DNA from: Lacinutrix sp. MedPE-SW
GTDB taxonomy: Bacteria; Bacteroidota; Bacteroidia; Flavobacteriales; Flavobacteriaceae
Assembly (NCBI RefSeq): GCF_001874145.1
Contig: NZ_MPCX01000005.1
Location: 1 to 64,000, forward strand
Reading direction: 5' to 3'
Length of the DNA: 64,000 nt
Below, piece by piece: positions 18,346 through 26,629 of this stretch. How positions within the stretch are numbered: the stretch's first letter is position 1; every line of letters starts with the position of its first letter. Position numbers and translations under genes: made by a program. Under the pieces are notes generated by a model. It was not told the origin of the DNA. It searched no databases and was given only the letters and a program-made list of their open reading frames with translations.

Positions 18346-18720
18346 ATGCGTATAGATAAGTATTTGTGGTGCTTAAGATATTTCAAAACTAGAAATATTG
18401 CTAGTACAGCTTGTAAAAAAGGCCACGTAAAAGTTAACAATTTAGTTGTAAAACCAAGTAGGGAAGTCTATCCAACAGATAAAGTAACTGTTAGAAAAAA
18501 CCAAGTTAATTATAGCTTTACAATTTTAGATATACCAGAAAATCGCTTAGGAGCAAAATTAGTAGATATATATAGAGTTGATACAACTCCTAAATCAGAA
18601 TTTGAAGCTCAAGAACTACTTAAATATTCTAAAGATTATTATAGAAAAAAAGGAACAGGTAGACCTACAAAAAAAGATAGAAGAGATATTGATGATATTT
18701 ATAGAGACAACGAACTTTAA
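18346..18720 (+). CDS. S4-domain RNA-binding protein (Hsp15-like)
   Basis: 124 residues starting MRIDKYLWCLRYFKTR, the start of an S4 RNA-binding domain, followed by KKGHVKVNNLVVKPSREV. The rest is highly basic (YYRKKGTGRPTKKDRR). Hsp15-type proteins bind stalled 50S subunits carrying nascent chains after heat shock. It precedes a phosphoribosyltransferase gene by 12 bases. Confidence 0.88.
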   Translation: MRIDKYLWCLRYFKTRNIASTACKKGHVKVNNLVVKPSREVYPTDKVTVRKNQVNYSFTILDIPENRLGAKLVDIYRVDTTPKSEFEAQELLKYSKDYYRKKGTGRPTKKDRRDIDDIYRDNEL

Positions 18721-18732
18721 TATATTAACAAA

Positions 18733-19242
18733 ATGAAACAAGAACAAACACGTAACAAAATTTTGTCTCATGATGAAATTAAAAATAAAATTAGAAGAAT
18801 TGCCTATCAAATATATGAAAGTAATATAGATGAAACTGAAATAATTTTAGCAGGAATAGATCAAAACGGATATGTTTTAGCTAAAAAATTAAAAAGAATT
18901 CTAACTGAAATATCTTCTATCAAACCACAACTTTGCAAAGTGATTATTAATAAAAAGTCACCAATTAATAATATAAAAACTTCTCTTACTAAAGCAGAGT
19001 ATACTAATAAGTCTATAGTTTTAATAGACGATGTATTAAACTCAGGAACAACTTTAATTTATGGTGTTAAATATTTTCTAGATGTCCCATTAAAACAATT
19101 TAAAACCGCAGTATTAGTTAATCGAAATCACAAAAAATTTCCAGTAAAAGCAGATTTTAAAGGTATTTCGCTATCTACATCTTTAAATGAGCATATAGAA
19201 GTTGTTTTAGACACAAATAACTATGAAGTTTTTTTAAAATAG
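18733..19242 (+). CDS. Phosphoribosyltransferase-domain protein
   Basis: 169 residues of type I phosphoribosyltransferase fold. The PRPP-binding loop is IVLIDDVLNSGTTL at about residues 95-108 with the two acidic residues expected. It resembles the PyrR/hypoxanthine branch. Substrate base unknown. It is co-directional with the S4 gene (12-base gap) and overlaps the convergent aroK by nine bases. I associate this S4/phosphoribosyltransferase/shikimate kinase grouping with flavobacteria. Confidence 0.85.
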   Translation: MKQEQTRNKILSHDEIKNKIRRIAYQIYESNIDETEIILAGIDQNGYVLAKKLKRILTEISSIKPQLCKVIINKKSPINNIKTSLTKAEYTNKSIVLIDDVLNSGTTLIYGVKYFLDVPLKQFKTAVLVNRNHKKFPVKADFKGISLSTSLNEHIEVVLDTNNYEVFLK

Positions 19243-19752
19243 TTTAAGTATAATACCTTCTACTATTTCGTTAATACTCCCATTTGCATTTGTAGTATAT
19301 TCTGCTCTACTATAAAACGTATTACGTTCAAACAAATGTTTACCAATAAACTCTGTTAAAAGTTCATCTGTGTCTATATGAGCCACTAAAGGTCTTTTTG
19401 CTTTTTCTTTTTTTAGTCTACTTACCAAAACTGGAATACTAACTTTTAAATATATTGTAGTAACATTTTCATTTAATAGTAAACTATCCATTGTATCAAA
19501 ATAACAAGGTGTTCCGCCTCCAAGAGATATTATAGTGTTATCTACAGAATTCAATAAATTAGTTAAATGTTCTTTTTCTTTTTTTCTAAAATATATTTCA
19601 CCGTGATCCTTAAAAATTAGATTTATGTCTTTCTTCTCATTTTTTTCTATTACTTCATCTAAGTCTAGATAGTCAAATGATAGAATTTTTGATAATTCTA
19701 CTCCAATTTTTGACTTTCCTGATGCCATATACCCAATTAATATAAAATTCAT
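19234..19752 (-). CDS. aroK: Shikimate kinase
   Basis: Phosphorylates shikimate in the aromatic amino acid pathway. 172 residues with Walker A GYMASGKSKIG, substrate-binding DLDEVIEKNEKKDI and GEIYFRKKEKEHL, the SLGGGTPCY motif and a lid arginine in KAKRPLVA. Length and motifs are typical. Monocistronic. Confidence 0.94.
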   Translation of the reverse strand: MNFILIGYMASGKSKIGVELSKILSFDYLDLDEVIEKNEKKDINLIFKDHGEIYFRKKEKEHLTNLLNSVDNTIISLGGGTPCYFDTMDSLLLNENVTTIYLKVSIPVLVSRLKKEKAKRPLVAHIDTDELLTEFIGKHLFERNTFYSRAEYTTNANGSINEIVEGIILKLF

Positions 19753-19829
19753 TTAAACGCTTATTATTTGATTATTAAACATGTAGCTAATTACCCAACA
19801 AAAAAACAAAATTTTTTTTTAAAATAGGC

Positions 19830-19859
19830 TTGTATAATTAATAAAAGGTCTTATATTTG
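19830..19859 (+). promoter_or_regulatory. Consensus Bacteroidota promoter for the tRNA genes
   Basis: TTG at 19830-19832, exactly 19 bases, TATATTTG at 19852-19859. Start of transcription near 19865, 13 bases before the tRNA. Confidence 0.88.
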
Positions 19860-19877
19860 CACCCTCATTAAGGAAAT

Positions 19878-19950
19878 GACCTGGTAGCTCAGTTGGTAGA
19901 GCATCTCCCTTTTAAGGAGAGGGTCCTGGGTTCGAGCCCCAGCCCGGTCA
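19878..19950 (+). tRNA. tRNA-Lys (TTT)
   Basis: 73-base cloverleaf. Acceptor GACCTGG pairs with CCCGGTC (one T-G pair). D arm GCTCAGTTGGTAGAGC, anticodon stem TCTCC/GGAGA with loop CTTTTAA and anticodon TTT at 19911-19913, T arm CTGGG-TTCGAGC-CCCAG. Discriminator A; CCA is not encoded. Confidence 0.96.
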
Positions 19951-19952
19951 CT

Positions 19953-19984
19953 AAAAAAAGTTAAGCTTTGCTTAACTTTTTTTT
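19953..19984 (+). terminator. Terminator between tRNA-Lys and tRNA-Leu
   Basis: Stem AAAAAAAGTTAAGC / GCTTAACTTTTTTT with loop TTT. Placed directly after tRNA-Lys. tRNA-Leu therefore needs read-through or its own promoter; no clear promoter is visible in the 18 bases between. Confidence 0.8.
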
Positions 19985-20001
19985 TTACTTTATTTTAAAT
20001 A

Positions 20002-20086
20002 GCGCACGTGGCGGAATTGGTAGACGCGCTGGCTTGAGGGGTCAGTAATTATTTAAATTGTGGAAGTTCGAATCTTCTCGTGCGCA
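20002..20086 (+). tRNA. tRNA-Leu (GAG)
   Basis: 85-base class II tRNA with a variable arm. Acceptor GCGCACG pairs with CGTGCGC. Anticodon stem CTGGC/GTCAG, loop TTGAGGG with anticodon GAG at 20036-20038. T arm GAAG-TTCGAAT-CTTC. Discriminator A, no encoded CCA. Confidence 0.95.
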
Positions 20087-20148
20087 CTCTTCAAAATTTA
20101 TCGTTAAGATTTTCATAAAAGACTATTTTTTGTTTTTTTTTTACTATT

Positions 20149-20159
20149 TTGTTTAACAA
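20149..20159. promoter_or_regulatory. Candidate operator palindrome before the CarH-like gene
   Basis: TTGTT-T-AACAA, a perfect 11-base palindrome 13 bases before the ATG at 20173. It could be an autoregulatory site for the MerR-type protein, but this is an inference from position only. Confidence 0.3.
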
Positions 20160-20172
20160 TTTGTAAAAAAAA

Positions 20173-21099
20173 ATGAACAATATAAAAACAAGCTTCAGTA
20201 TCAAGGACTTAGAAAACCTATCAGGTATTAAAGCTCATACAATTAGAATTTGGGAGAAACGTTACAAACTTTTTGAGCCTAATAGAACTGAAACAAATAT
20301 TAGGTATTATTCATCAAAAAGTTTACAAAAACTATTAAACATATCTTTTTTAAATAAAAATGGCTATAAAGTATCTAAAATTGCTAAACTAAGTGAGATT
20401 GAGATTCCTGAAATAGTTAAAAGTATTGCCGAAAAACAGAATTCAAAAAACAATTATATTGATCAAATGAAATTTGCAATGCTAAATTTCGATCAAGAGC
20501 TTTTTTATAAAACTTATGAAGATTTAGAAAATAAATATAGTTTTATAAAAATTTTTGATACTGTATTTATTCCATTGTTAGACATTATTGGAATGCTTTG
20601 GCAAACCAATACAATTACTCCTGCTCACGAACATTTTATTGTTGAATTAATAAAACAAAAAATAGTAATAGCTACAAATTTAGAAGCTAATAATAAAAAA
20701 AGAAATACTATTAAATATAATACTGCCTATGTACTTTTTTTACCTGAAGGCGAAATGCACGAACTAGGATTATTGTATATTAACTATATTCTATCAAACA
20801 AAGCCTTAAATAATATATATCTTGGCCAAAGTGTACCCAATAATAGTTTAAAACATATATGTGAAATCTATGACCAAGTTACCTTTGTTTCTGTTTTCAC
20901 TTTAAAACCAGATAGCAACGACTTAGATAAGTATTTTAATACTTATGCTAAAGATTTATTTAATAAAAATAATAACAAATTACTAATTTCATCTCATTTT
21001 GCAGATTCTATAGATAACAAAAAACTTCATCCTAATATTTCTATCTATAAAACCTCTAAAGAATTGGTTGAAAAAAATTTTAATTTAGAAACTGTTTAA
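20173..21099 (+). CDS. MerR-family regulator with CarH-type cobalamin-binding domain
   Basis: 308 residues. The N-terminal MerR DNA-binding domain (about 6-75) contains FSIKDLENLSGIKAHTIRIW and the wing NIRYYSSKSLQKLL. The C-terminal part carries the two hallmarks of B12-dependent light sensors: W-x9-EH (Trp143, Glu153, His154; four-helix cap over adenosylcobalamin) and ExHxxG (EMHELG, His196 as lower axial ligand). In CarH, dark tetramers repress carotenoid genes and light breaks them apart; the same role is expected here because crtI starts on the very next base after this stop. Rossmann-like remainder (about 185-300) is diverged. Confidence 0.85.
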   Translation: MNNIKTSFSIKDLENLSGIKAHTIRIWEKRYKLFEPNRTETNIRYYSSKSLQKLLNISFLNKNGYKVSKIAKLSEIEIPEIVKSIAEKQNSKNNYIDQMKFAMLNFDQELFYKTYEDLENKYSFIKIFDTVFIPLLDIIGMLWQTNTITPAHEHFIVELIKQKIVIATNLEANNKKRNTIKYNTAYVLFLPEGEMHELGLLYINYILSNKALNNIYLGQSVPNNSLKHICEIYDQVTFVSVFTLKPDSNDLDKYFNTYAKDLFNKNNNKLLISSHFADSIDNKKLHPNISIYKTSKELVEKNFNLETV

Positions 21100-22563
21100 A
21101 TGAAAAAAATTGCAATAATAGGTTCTGGTTTTTCTGCACTTGCTGCATCATGTTATTTGGCTAAAACTGGCCATGAAGTATCTGTATACGAAAAAAATGC
21201 TACCATTGGTGGAAGAGCTAGACAATTAAAAAAAGAAGGTTTCACTTTTGATATTGGCCCAACTTGGTATTGGATGCCAGATGTATTTGAACGTTTCTTT
21301 TCAGATTTCAATAAATGCCCTTCAGATTATTATGAATTAGAAAAGTTAAATCCTGCGTATTCTGTATATTTTGATAAAAATGATTACATCACAATTGAAG
21401 ATACAATTGATAAAATATATTCTGCATTTGAAGCAGAAGAACCAGGTAGTTCAAAAAAATTAAAAAAGTTTATTGACAATGCAAAAGAAAATTATGATGT
21501 AGCCATAAAAGATTTAGTATATAGACCTGGAGTTTCTCCACTTGAACTAGTTACACCAATAACTATAAAAAAAATAAGTCAATTTTTAAGTACTATAAAA
21601 AAAGACGTACGAAAAGATTTTAAAAACAAAAAATTAGCTCAGATATTAGAATTTCCTGTTTTATTTCTTGGAGCAAAACCAAGTAACACACCGTCTTTTT
21701 ATAGCTTTATGAATTATGCAGATTTTGGTATTGGTACGTTTCATCCTAAAAAAGGAATGTATCAAGTTATTTTAGGTATTGAAAAACTAGCAGAATCTTT
21801 AGGTGTAAAAATATATACTAACTCTAACGTTGATAAAATTAATATAAATGAGCAAAATAATGTTTCTAATATAGTTGTAAACGGAAAAAAAATAGATTGC
21901 GATATATTGTTAAGTGGAGCAGATTATCACCATACAGAAACTTTAATTGAAAAAAAACACAGACAATACTCAGAAAAATATTGGGAGAAAAAAGTATTCG
22001 CACCATCATCACTATTATTTTATGTAGGCTTCGATAAGAAATTGAAAAATGTAAACCATCATACATTATTTTTTGATGTCGATTTTGATGTTCATGCAAA
22101 AGACATTTACGACAATCCTAAGTGGCCAGAAAACCCATTGTTTTATGCAAGTTTCCCAAGTATTACAGACGGTAACGCTGCACCAGAAAACAAAGAAGCT
22201 GGTATTTTTTTAATACCTTTAGCACCAGGCATAGAAGACAATAAAGATATTAGAGAAAAATATTTTAATAAAATAATTTCTCGATTTGAGAATCTAACTT
22301 CGCAAACTGTTAAAGAATCTATTATATTTAAGGAATCGTTTTGCGTAAACGATTTTATAAAAGATTACAATTCTTATAAAGGAAATGCTTATGGAATGGC
22401 TAATACATTATTACAGACTGCTTTTTTAAGACCAAATTTAAAAAGTAAAAAAGTTAAAAACTTATATTTCACAGGACAACTAACAGTACCAGGACCAGGA
22501 GTACCGCCAGCTTTAATTTCTGGAAAATTAGTTTCTGAACTAATAAATAAAAACCAAAAGTAA
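21100..22563 (+). CDS. crtI: Phytoene desaturase
   Basis: FAD-dependent enzyme that converts phytoene to lycopene. 487 residues. N-terminal dinucleotide motif IGSGFSALAASCYLAKTGH with YEKNATIGGRARQ, conserved FDIGPTWYWMPDVFERFF, and C-terminal carotenoid-oxidoreductase signature LYFTGQLTVPGPGVPPALIS. It abuts the regulator gene upstream and crtB starts one base after its stop. Membrane-associated in the cell. Confidence 0.95.
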   Translation: MKKIAIIGSGFSALAASCYLAKTGHEVSVYEKNATIGGRARQLKKEGFTFDIGPTWYWMPDVFERFFSDFNKCPSDYYELEKLNPAYSVYFDKNDYITIEDTIDKIYSAFEAEEPGSSKKLKKFIDNAKENYDVAIKDLVYRPGVSPLELVTPITIKKISQFLSTIKKDVRKDFKNKKLAQILEFPVLFLGAKPSNTPSFYSFMNYADFGIGTFHPKKGMYQVILGIEKLAESLGVKIYTNSNVDKININEQNNVSNIVVNGKKIDCDILLSGADYHHTETLIEKKHRQYSEKYWEKKVFAPSSLLFYVGFDKKLKNVNHHTLFFDVDFDVHAKDIYDNPKWPENPLFYASFPSITDGNAAPENKEAGIFLIPLAPGIEDNKDIREKYFNKIISRFENLTSQTVKESIIFKESFCVNDFIKDYNSYKGNAYGMANTLLQTAFLRPNLKSKKVKNLYFTGQLTVPGPGVPPALISGKLVSELINKNQK

Positions 22564-22564
22564 T

Positions 22565-23404
22565 ATGAAAACGTTATTTGACACCGTTTCTTTTAAGTGT
22601 AGCAAAGTGGTTACACAGTCTTACAGCACCTCGTTTTCTATGGCTACAAAAATGCTTGCCGATACAATAAGACAAGATATTTATAATATATATGGCTTTG
22701 TTAGGTTTGCAGATGAGATTGTAGATAGTTTTCACGATTATGATAAACCAACTTTGTTTGCAAAATTTGAAAATGATTTAAAAGATGCTTTAAAAGATAA
22801 AATTAGTTTAAACCCTATATTAAACGCCTTTCAGCATACTTACCATAAATATAATATTGAAAAAGAAATGGTAGACGCTTTTATGCGAAGTATGCGTTTA
22901 GATTTACACAAAACAAATTACTTAACAGAAGCAGAATATAAAGACTACATTTATGGCTCTGCAGATGTTGTTGGTTTAATGTGTTTAAAAGTTTTTGTAA
23001 ATGGAGATGCTTCTAAATTTAACGAGTTAAAAAGCTCTGCAATGTCTCTTGGCTCTGCATTTCAAAAAGTAAATTTTTTAAGAGATTTAAAAGCAGATTT
23101 CGACGACTTAGAACGCACCTATTTTCCCAATACAGACTTAAACAACTTAGATGAAATTGCGAAACAAAATATTATAGAAGATATAGAAAGTGATTTTGCA
23201 AAAGGACTAAAAGGGATAAAAGAGTTGCCTATAGATGCTAGATTTGGAGTTTTTATGGCTTATAGATATTACAGTCAATTACTTAAAAAACTCAAAAAAA
23301 CTCCTGCGCTAGAAATAAAATCTGCTAGAATTCGTGTCGCTAATTATAAAAAAGTAGAGCTTTTAACTAGAAGCTATGTAAAATATCAATTAAATTTAAT
23401 GTAA
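22565..23404 (+). CDS. crtB: Phytoene synthase
   Basis: Condenses two geranylgeranyl diphosphates to phytoene. 279 residues with the two aspartate-rich metal sites: FVRFADEIVDSF near residue 60 and NFLRDLKADFDDLERTYFP near residue 175. YSTSFSMATKML and AYRYYSQLLKKL are also typical. Its stop codon overlaps the crtZ start (TAATG). Confidence 0.95.
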   Translation: MKTLFDTVSFKCSKVVTQSYSTSFSMATKMLADTIRQDIYNIYGFVRFADEIVDSFHDYDKPTLFAKFENDLKDALKDKISLNPILNAFQHTYHKYNIEKEMVDAFMRSMRLDLHKTNYLTEAEYKDYIYGSADVVGLMCLKVFVNGDASKFNELKSSAMSLGSAFQKVNFLRDLKADFDDLERTYFPNTDLNNLDEIAKQNIIEDIESDFAKGLKGIKELPIDARFGVFMAYRYYSQLLKKLKKTPALEIKSARIRVANYKKVELLTRSYVKYQLNLM

Positions 23405-23853
23405 TGCAAATACTTTATTGGATTTTAGTTTTTTTAGGTACATTTTCCTTTATGGAATTTATGGCCTGGTTTACACATAAATATATAATGCATGGTTTTT
23501 TATGGTCGTTACATAAAGACCACCATCATAAAGACCACAACAGTTGGTTTGAAAGAAATGATGCTTTTTTTATATTCTATGCCATTGTAAGCATGATTTG
23601 CTTTTACCTATGGAGTTATGAAGGCGTTTGGTATTGTTTACCAATAGGCTTAGGCATTATGGCTTACGGTGCTGCATACTTTGTAGTTCATGATATATTT
23701 ATTCACCAACGTTTTAAACTATTTAGAAAAGCAAACAATAGATACGCTAAAGGCGTAAGACGCGCACATAAAATGCACCACAAACACCTAGGCAAAAATG
23801 ATGGTGAATGCTTTGGAATGCTTGTAGTACCATTTAAGTACTTTAAACGCTAA
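23404..23853 (+). CDS. crtZ: Beta-carotene hydroxylase
   Basis: 149-residue di-iron membrane hydroxylase that adds hydroxyl groups to the beta rings, giving zeaxanthin. Histidine clusters: HKYIMHGFLWSLHKDHHHKD, VVHDIFIHQRF and RRAHKMHHKH. About four hydrophobic segments. It overlaps crtB by one base and precedes crtY by 10 bases. Length and histidine spacing match the bacterial CrtZ family. Confidence 0.94.
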   Translation: MQILYWILVFLGTFSFMEFMAWFTHKYIMHGFLWSLHKDHHHKDHNSWFERNDAFFIFYAIVSMICFYLWSYEGVWYCLPIGLGIMAYGAAYFVVHDIFIHQRFKLFRKANNRYAKGVRRAHKMHHKHLGKNDGECFGMLVVPFKYFKR

Positions 23854-23863
23854 CCTTTTTTTA

Positions 23864-25015
23864 ATGCAAAAAAGCCAATTTTTCGACTATATAATAGTTG
23901 GCAATGGTCTTGCCGGATTACAATTAGCTATTGCTTTTGCTAAAGACTCCTTTTTTAAAAATAAAAAAATAGCACTAATAGATAAATCTACCAAGTCTAC
24001 AAACGATAAGACTTGGAGTTTTTGGGAAAAAGGTGAAGGAAAATGGGAGGCTATAATAAAAAATACTTGGCATCAATCTATATTTTACTCTTCTAAAAAA
24101 AGTAAAACGCTACGTTTATCTCCATACAGCTATAAAACTATAGAAGCTATAGACTTTTATAATTATGCCAAAGCGATTATAAACAATACCAACAATATCA
24201 CTTTTATTGTTGAAGATGTAATTAAAATTACAGATAAAAATAAAACAATTGTAGAAACTAAAAATAATTTATACACCTCTAATCACGTCTTTGATAGTAG
24301 ACTACCAAAAGATTTTTTTTTAAAATCTAATAATTACTCTAATATTATTCAACATTTTAAAGGTTGGACTATAGAAACAGCAACACCTGAATTTAATTTA
24401 CAACAATTTACAATGATGGATTATAGGTTAAAAGATGGTGAAAAAACTTCATTTACCTACGTATTACCTTTTTCTAAAACAAAAGCATTAGTTGAATTTA
24501 CTTATTTTACAAAAGAAATGGTTGCTAATACCACTTACGATAAATATTTAGAGAAATATATATCAGAAATTTTAAAAATAAAATCGTATAAAATTTTAGC
24601 TACAGAACATGGAAGAATACCTATGTCGGTATTTCCTTTTGAAAAATACTCACAAAAAAACATTACTAAAATAGGTACTGCTGGTGGTTGGGTAAAAGCC
24701 TCGACTGGTTATTCATTTAAAAATTCTGAAAAGAAAGTTAAAAAGCTAATTGAAAACTTAAAAAACAACCAATCACCATCTAAGAATTTAATTAATAGTA
24801 AATATAAATTTTACGATAAAATATTTCTAAAAGTTCTGTATGATGAAAATGAAAAAGGTGAATGGATATTTAAAAATTTTTACACAAAAAATTCAATTGA
24901 AACCATGTTTAAATTTTTAGATGAAGATTCTAATTTTTTCGAAGAATTTAAAATAATGAAATCTCTATTTTCTTTTTCATTTATAAAAGCCTTTTTTAAA
25001 ACCTTATTCCCTTAA
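23864..25015 (+). CDS. crtY: Lycopene beta-cyclase
   Basis: Closes both ends of lycopene to form beta-carotene. 383 residues with an N-terminal FAD motif DYIIVGNGLAGLQLAIAFA, the KTWSFWEKGEGKWE region, and IGTAGGWVKASTGYSF near residue 275. Last gene of the carotenoid operon. It runs 12 bases into the convergent thioredoxin gene. Only the order crtI-B-Z-Y is present; no GGPP synthase (crtE) or ketolase (crtW) is in the window. Confidence 0.92.
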   Translation: MQKSQFFDYIIVGNGLAGLQLAIAFAKDSFFKNKKIALIDKSTKSTNDKTWSFWEKGEGKWEAIIKNTWHQSIFYSSKKSKTLRLSPYSYKTIEAIDFYNYAKAIINNTNNITFIVEDVIKITDKNKTIVETKNNLYTSNHVFDSRLPKDFFLKSNNYSNIIQHFKGWTIETATPEFNLQQFTMMDYRLKDGEKTSFTYVLPFSKTKALVEFTYFTKEMVANTTYDKYLEKYISEILKIKSYKILATEHGRIPMSVFPFEKYSQKNITKIGTAGGWVKASTGYSFKNSEKKVKKLIENLKNNQSPSKNLINSKYKFYDKIFLKVLYDENEKGEWIFKNFYTKNSIETMFKFLDEDSNFFEEFKIMKSLFSFSFIKAFFKTLFP

Positions 25016-25567
25016 AAGTTTATCTATTGTAGCTCTAACTGTTTCACTATTCCAATTAGCTGCACCAGATTCGTCTATAACAATTTCTCCATTTTTATTA
25101 ATTAAAAATGTTCGTGGTATACTTTTAACATTAAAGGTTTCTGGTATTTGAGTTTGCGGATTATAGCTATTTAAATTATAGTTCTTTTTTTTCAAAAACT
25201 TTGTTATTGTTTCAGCATTTTCATTAGATATTAAAACAAATTCAATTTTATCATTATAATCATTATAAAGTGCTTGAATTGAAGGCATCTCTGCAATACA
25301 AGGCGGACACCAAGTTGCCCATATATTTACAAATACCACTTTATTTTTAACTTCTAATAAATTAAAATTTTTTCCTTCCAAATCTCTTAATTCCCAGTTA
25401 TAACTACTTACATTTTTTAAGTTAGTTGTACTTTCTACGTTTGGACTTAATTTTGCAATTACAGAGTGTACAGCAATTTGTATTTTTTGTCTTGTTTGAG
25501 GAATAATTAATAAGATTAATACAATTGCAAATAAACTATTTTTTATAGGGAATTTTTTATTTTTCAT
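25004..25567 (-). CDS. TlpA/ResA-like thiol-disulfide protein
   Basis: 187 residues. One N-terminal hydrophobic segment (about 9-24) anchors it in the inner membrane. The thioredoxin domain faces the periplasm and has the WCPPC redox site in VNIWATWCPPCIAEMPS, plus VKSIPRTFLINKNGEIV with the cis-proline. Such proteins reduce or oxidise periplasmic cysteines, for example in cytochrome c maturation. Converges on crtY with a 12-base overlap. Confidence 0.9.
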   Translation of the reverse strand: MKNKKFPIKNSLFAIVLILLIIPQTRQKIQIAVHSVIAKLSPNVESTTNLKNVSSYNWELRDLEGKNFNLLEVKNKVVFVNIWATWCPPCIAEMPSIQALYNDYNDKIEFVLISNENAETITKFLKKKNYNLNSYNPQTQIPETFNVKSIPRTFLINKNGEIVIDESGAANWNSETVRATIDKLLRE

Positions 25568-25583
25568 ATTATACTAAAACAAT

Positions 25584-25611
25584 GAAGCGTTAATAACATA
25601 ATTAACGCTTC
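25584..25611 (-). terminator. Hairpin beyond the RskA-like lipoprotein gene
   Basis: Eleven-pair stem GAAGCGTTAAT / ATTAACGCTTC (25584-25594 with 25601-25611), followed on the minus strand by ATTGTTTTAG. Probable terminator for the Crp-lipoprotein pair. A second potential stem CAAACAATAC / GTATTGTTTG lies between it and the stop. Confidence 0.6.
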
Positions 25612-25689
25612 AAATCTAACAAAAAAACAAACAATACTATATTTAATCTAAAATCACAATTTAAAATAAATATGGTATTGTTTGTGCTA

Positions 25690-26556
25690 TTATCTTGTTA
25701 CAGTTCCTGTTGGCAAAGAGCTTAAATTTAAATTAAAATCATGTGTTGCCGGTGCTGTTTCTGTTCCTGCAACACCTAATAAAGGTTTTAAAGTAAACGG
25801 TGCAGGAGAGTTGTCTGGTACTGGCTCTACCGAAATTACAATTGTACGGTTTCTAATATCTAAAGGAAAAGACTCTCCTACTGGCGCATTATTAAAAAAA
25901 TCTTCACCTGGAATTGGCGGTCCTGCAGAAGCACCACTAAAAGGAGCTAAATCATCTACCGTATCAAAATCTAAAAACGTTCCAGTTGTTAGTGGCCCAG
26001 AATCTCCTACAACCCAACCTTCGTATACCCAACCATCTGGTAAAATTGGTAAAGTAAAATTAGCTGTTGGCGGCATTCCTGGATTACCAAACCAAACGCC
26101 ATATTGGTCATTACCATTATTAGTTCCTGTCTCATCTGTTGGTGTTCTTAAAAAGAAAGCACCCGAAGCAGTACTAAAATCTCCAACTAAACCAGTATTT
26201 AACGTAGCAGAACTATCTACAAAGTCTCCTGCTAAAATTTTAGTTTCTGCAGGTAATGGATCTGGATCTATTGCTGGCTCTATTGATAATACAAACTGTG
26301 TTGCTAAATTTAATTGCTCTGCATTAACCGTAAAACTTTGAGGAAAATTAACAGAGCTAAACGTGCCAGTTGACACAGGATTACCGTTTACAATAATCCA
26401 ACCTTCGTATACAAAATCGTCACCTAAAGCCTCTAGACCATTTAATTTTAAAACTAAATCTGTGGTGACTTGAGACGTTTCGCCATCATCATCATTACTA
26501 CAAGAAGTGGCTAATAAACTTATTGCCAACATTCCAAAAATCATTTTTTTAATCAT
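25690..26556 (-). CDS. Lipoprotein with duplicated RskA-like (anti-sigma K type) domains
   Basis: 288 residues with a lipoprotein signal (MLAISLLATSCSNDDD). Two similar halves: FVYEGWIIVNGNPVSTGTF...VLSIEP (about 50-95) and WVYEGWVVGDSGPLTTGTF...VISVEP (about 175-245). The pattern YEGW-V-G-STGTF-F-SIEP resembles the extracytoplasmic part of RskA-type anti-sigma factors, but here it is a secreted lipoprotein with no cytoplasmic part, so sigma-factor control is not implied. Lies 73 bases downstream of a Crp-family gene on the same strand. A long open frame on the opposite strand is a shadow. Confidence 0.65.
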   Translation of the reverse strand: MIKKMIFGMLAISLLATSCSNDDDGETSQVTTDLVLKLNGLEALGDDFVYEGWIIVNGNPVSTGTFSSVNFPQSFTVNAEQLNLATQFVLSIEPAIDPDPLPAETKILAGDFVDSSATLNTGLVGDFSTASGAFFLRTPTDETGTNNGNDQYGVWFGNPGMPPTANFTLPILPDGWVYEGWVVGDSGPLTTGTFLDFDTVDDLAPFSGASAGPPIPGEDFFNNAPVGESFPLDIRNRTIVISVEPVPDNSPAPFTLKPLLGVAGTETAPATHDFNLNLSSLPTGTVTR

Positions 26557-26629
26557 TGCTTTGTTTTTTAATTATAATTATTTGTTTCTTCAAAATTATA
26601 ACTACAAATCATAAAAAAATGTTAGCTAG

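Noticed and set aside
25682-26341. Long open frame of 219 codons on the plus strand, opposite the RskA-like lipoprotein
   Set aside because: It is complementary to a lipoprotein gene with a clear signal and duplicated domain; its own product is low-complexity Ser/Pro/Gly/Lys with no motif.
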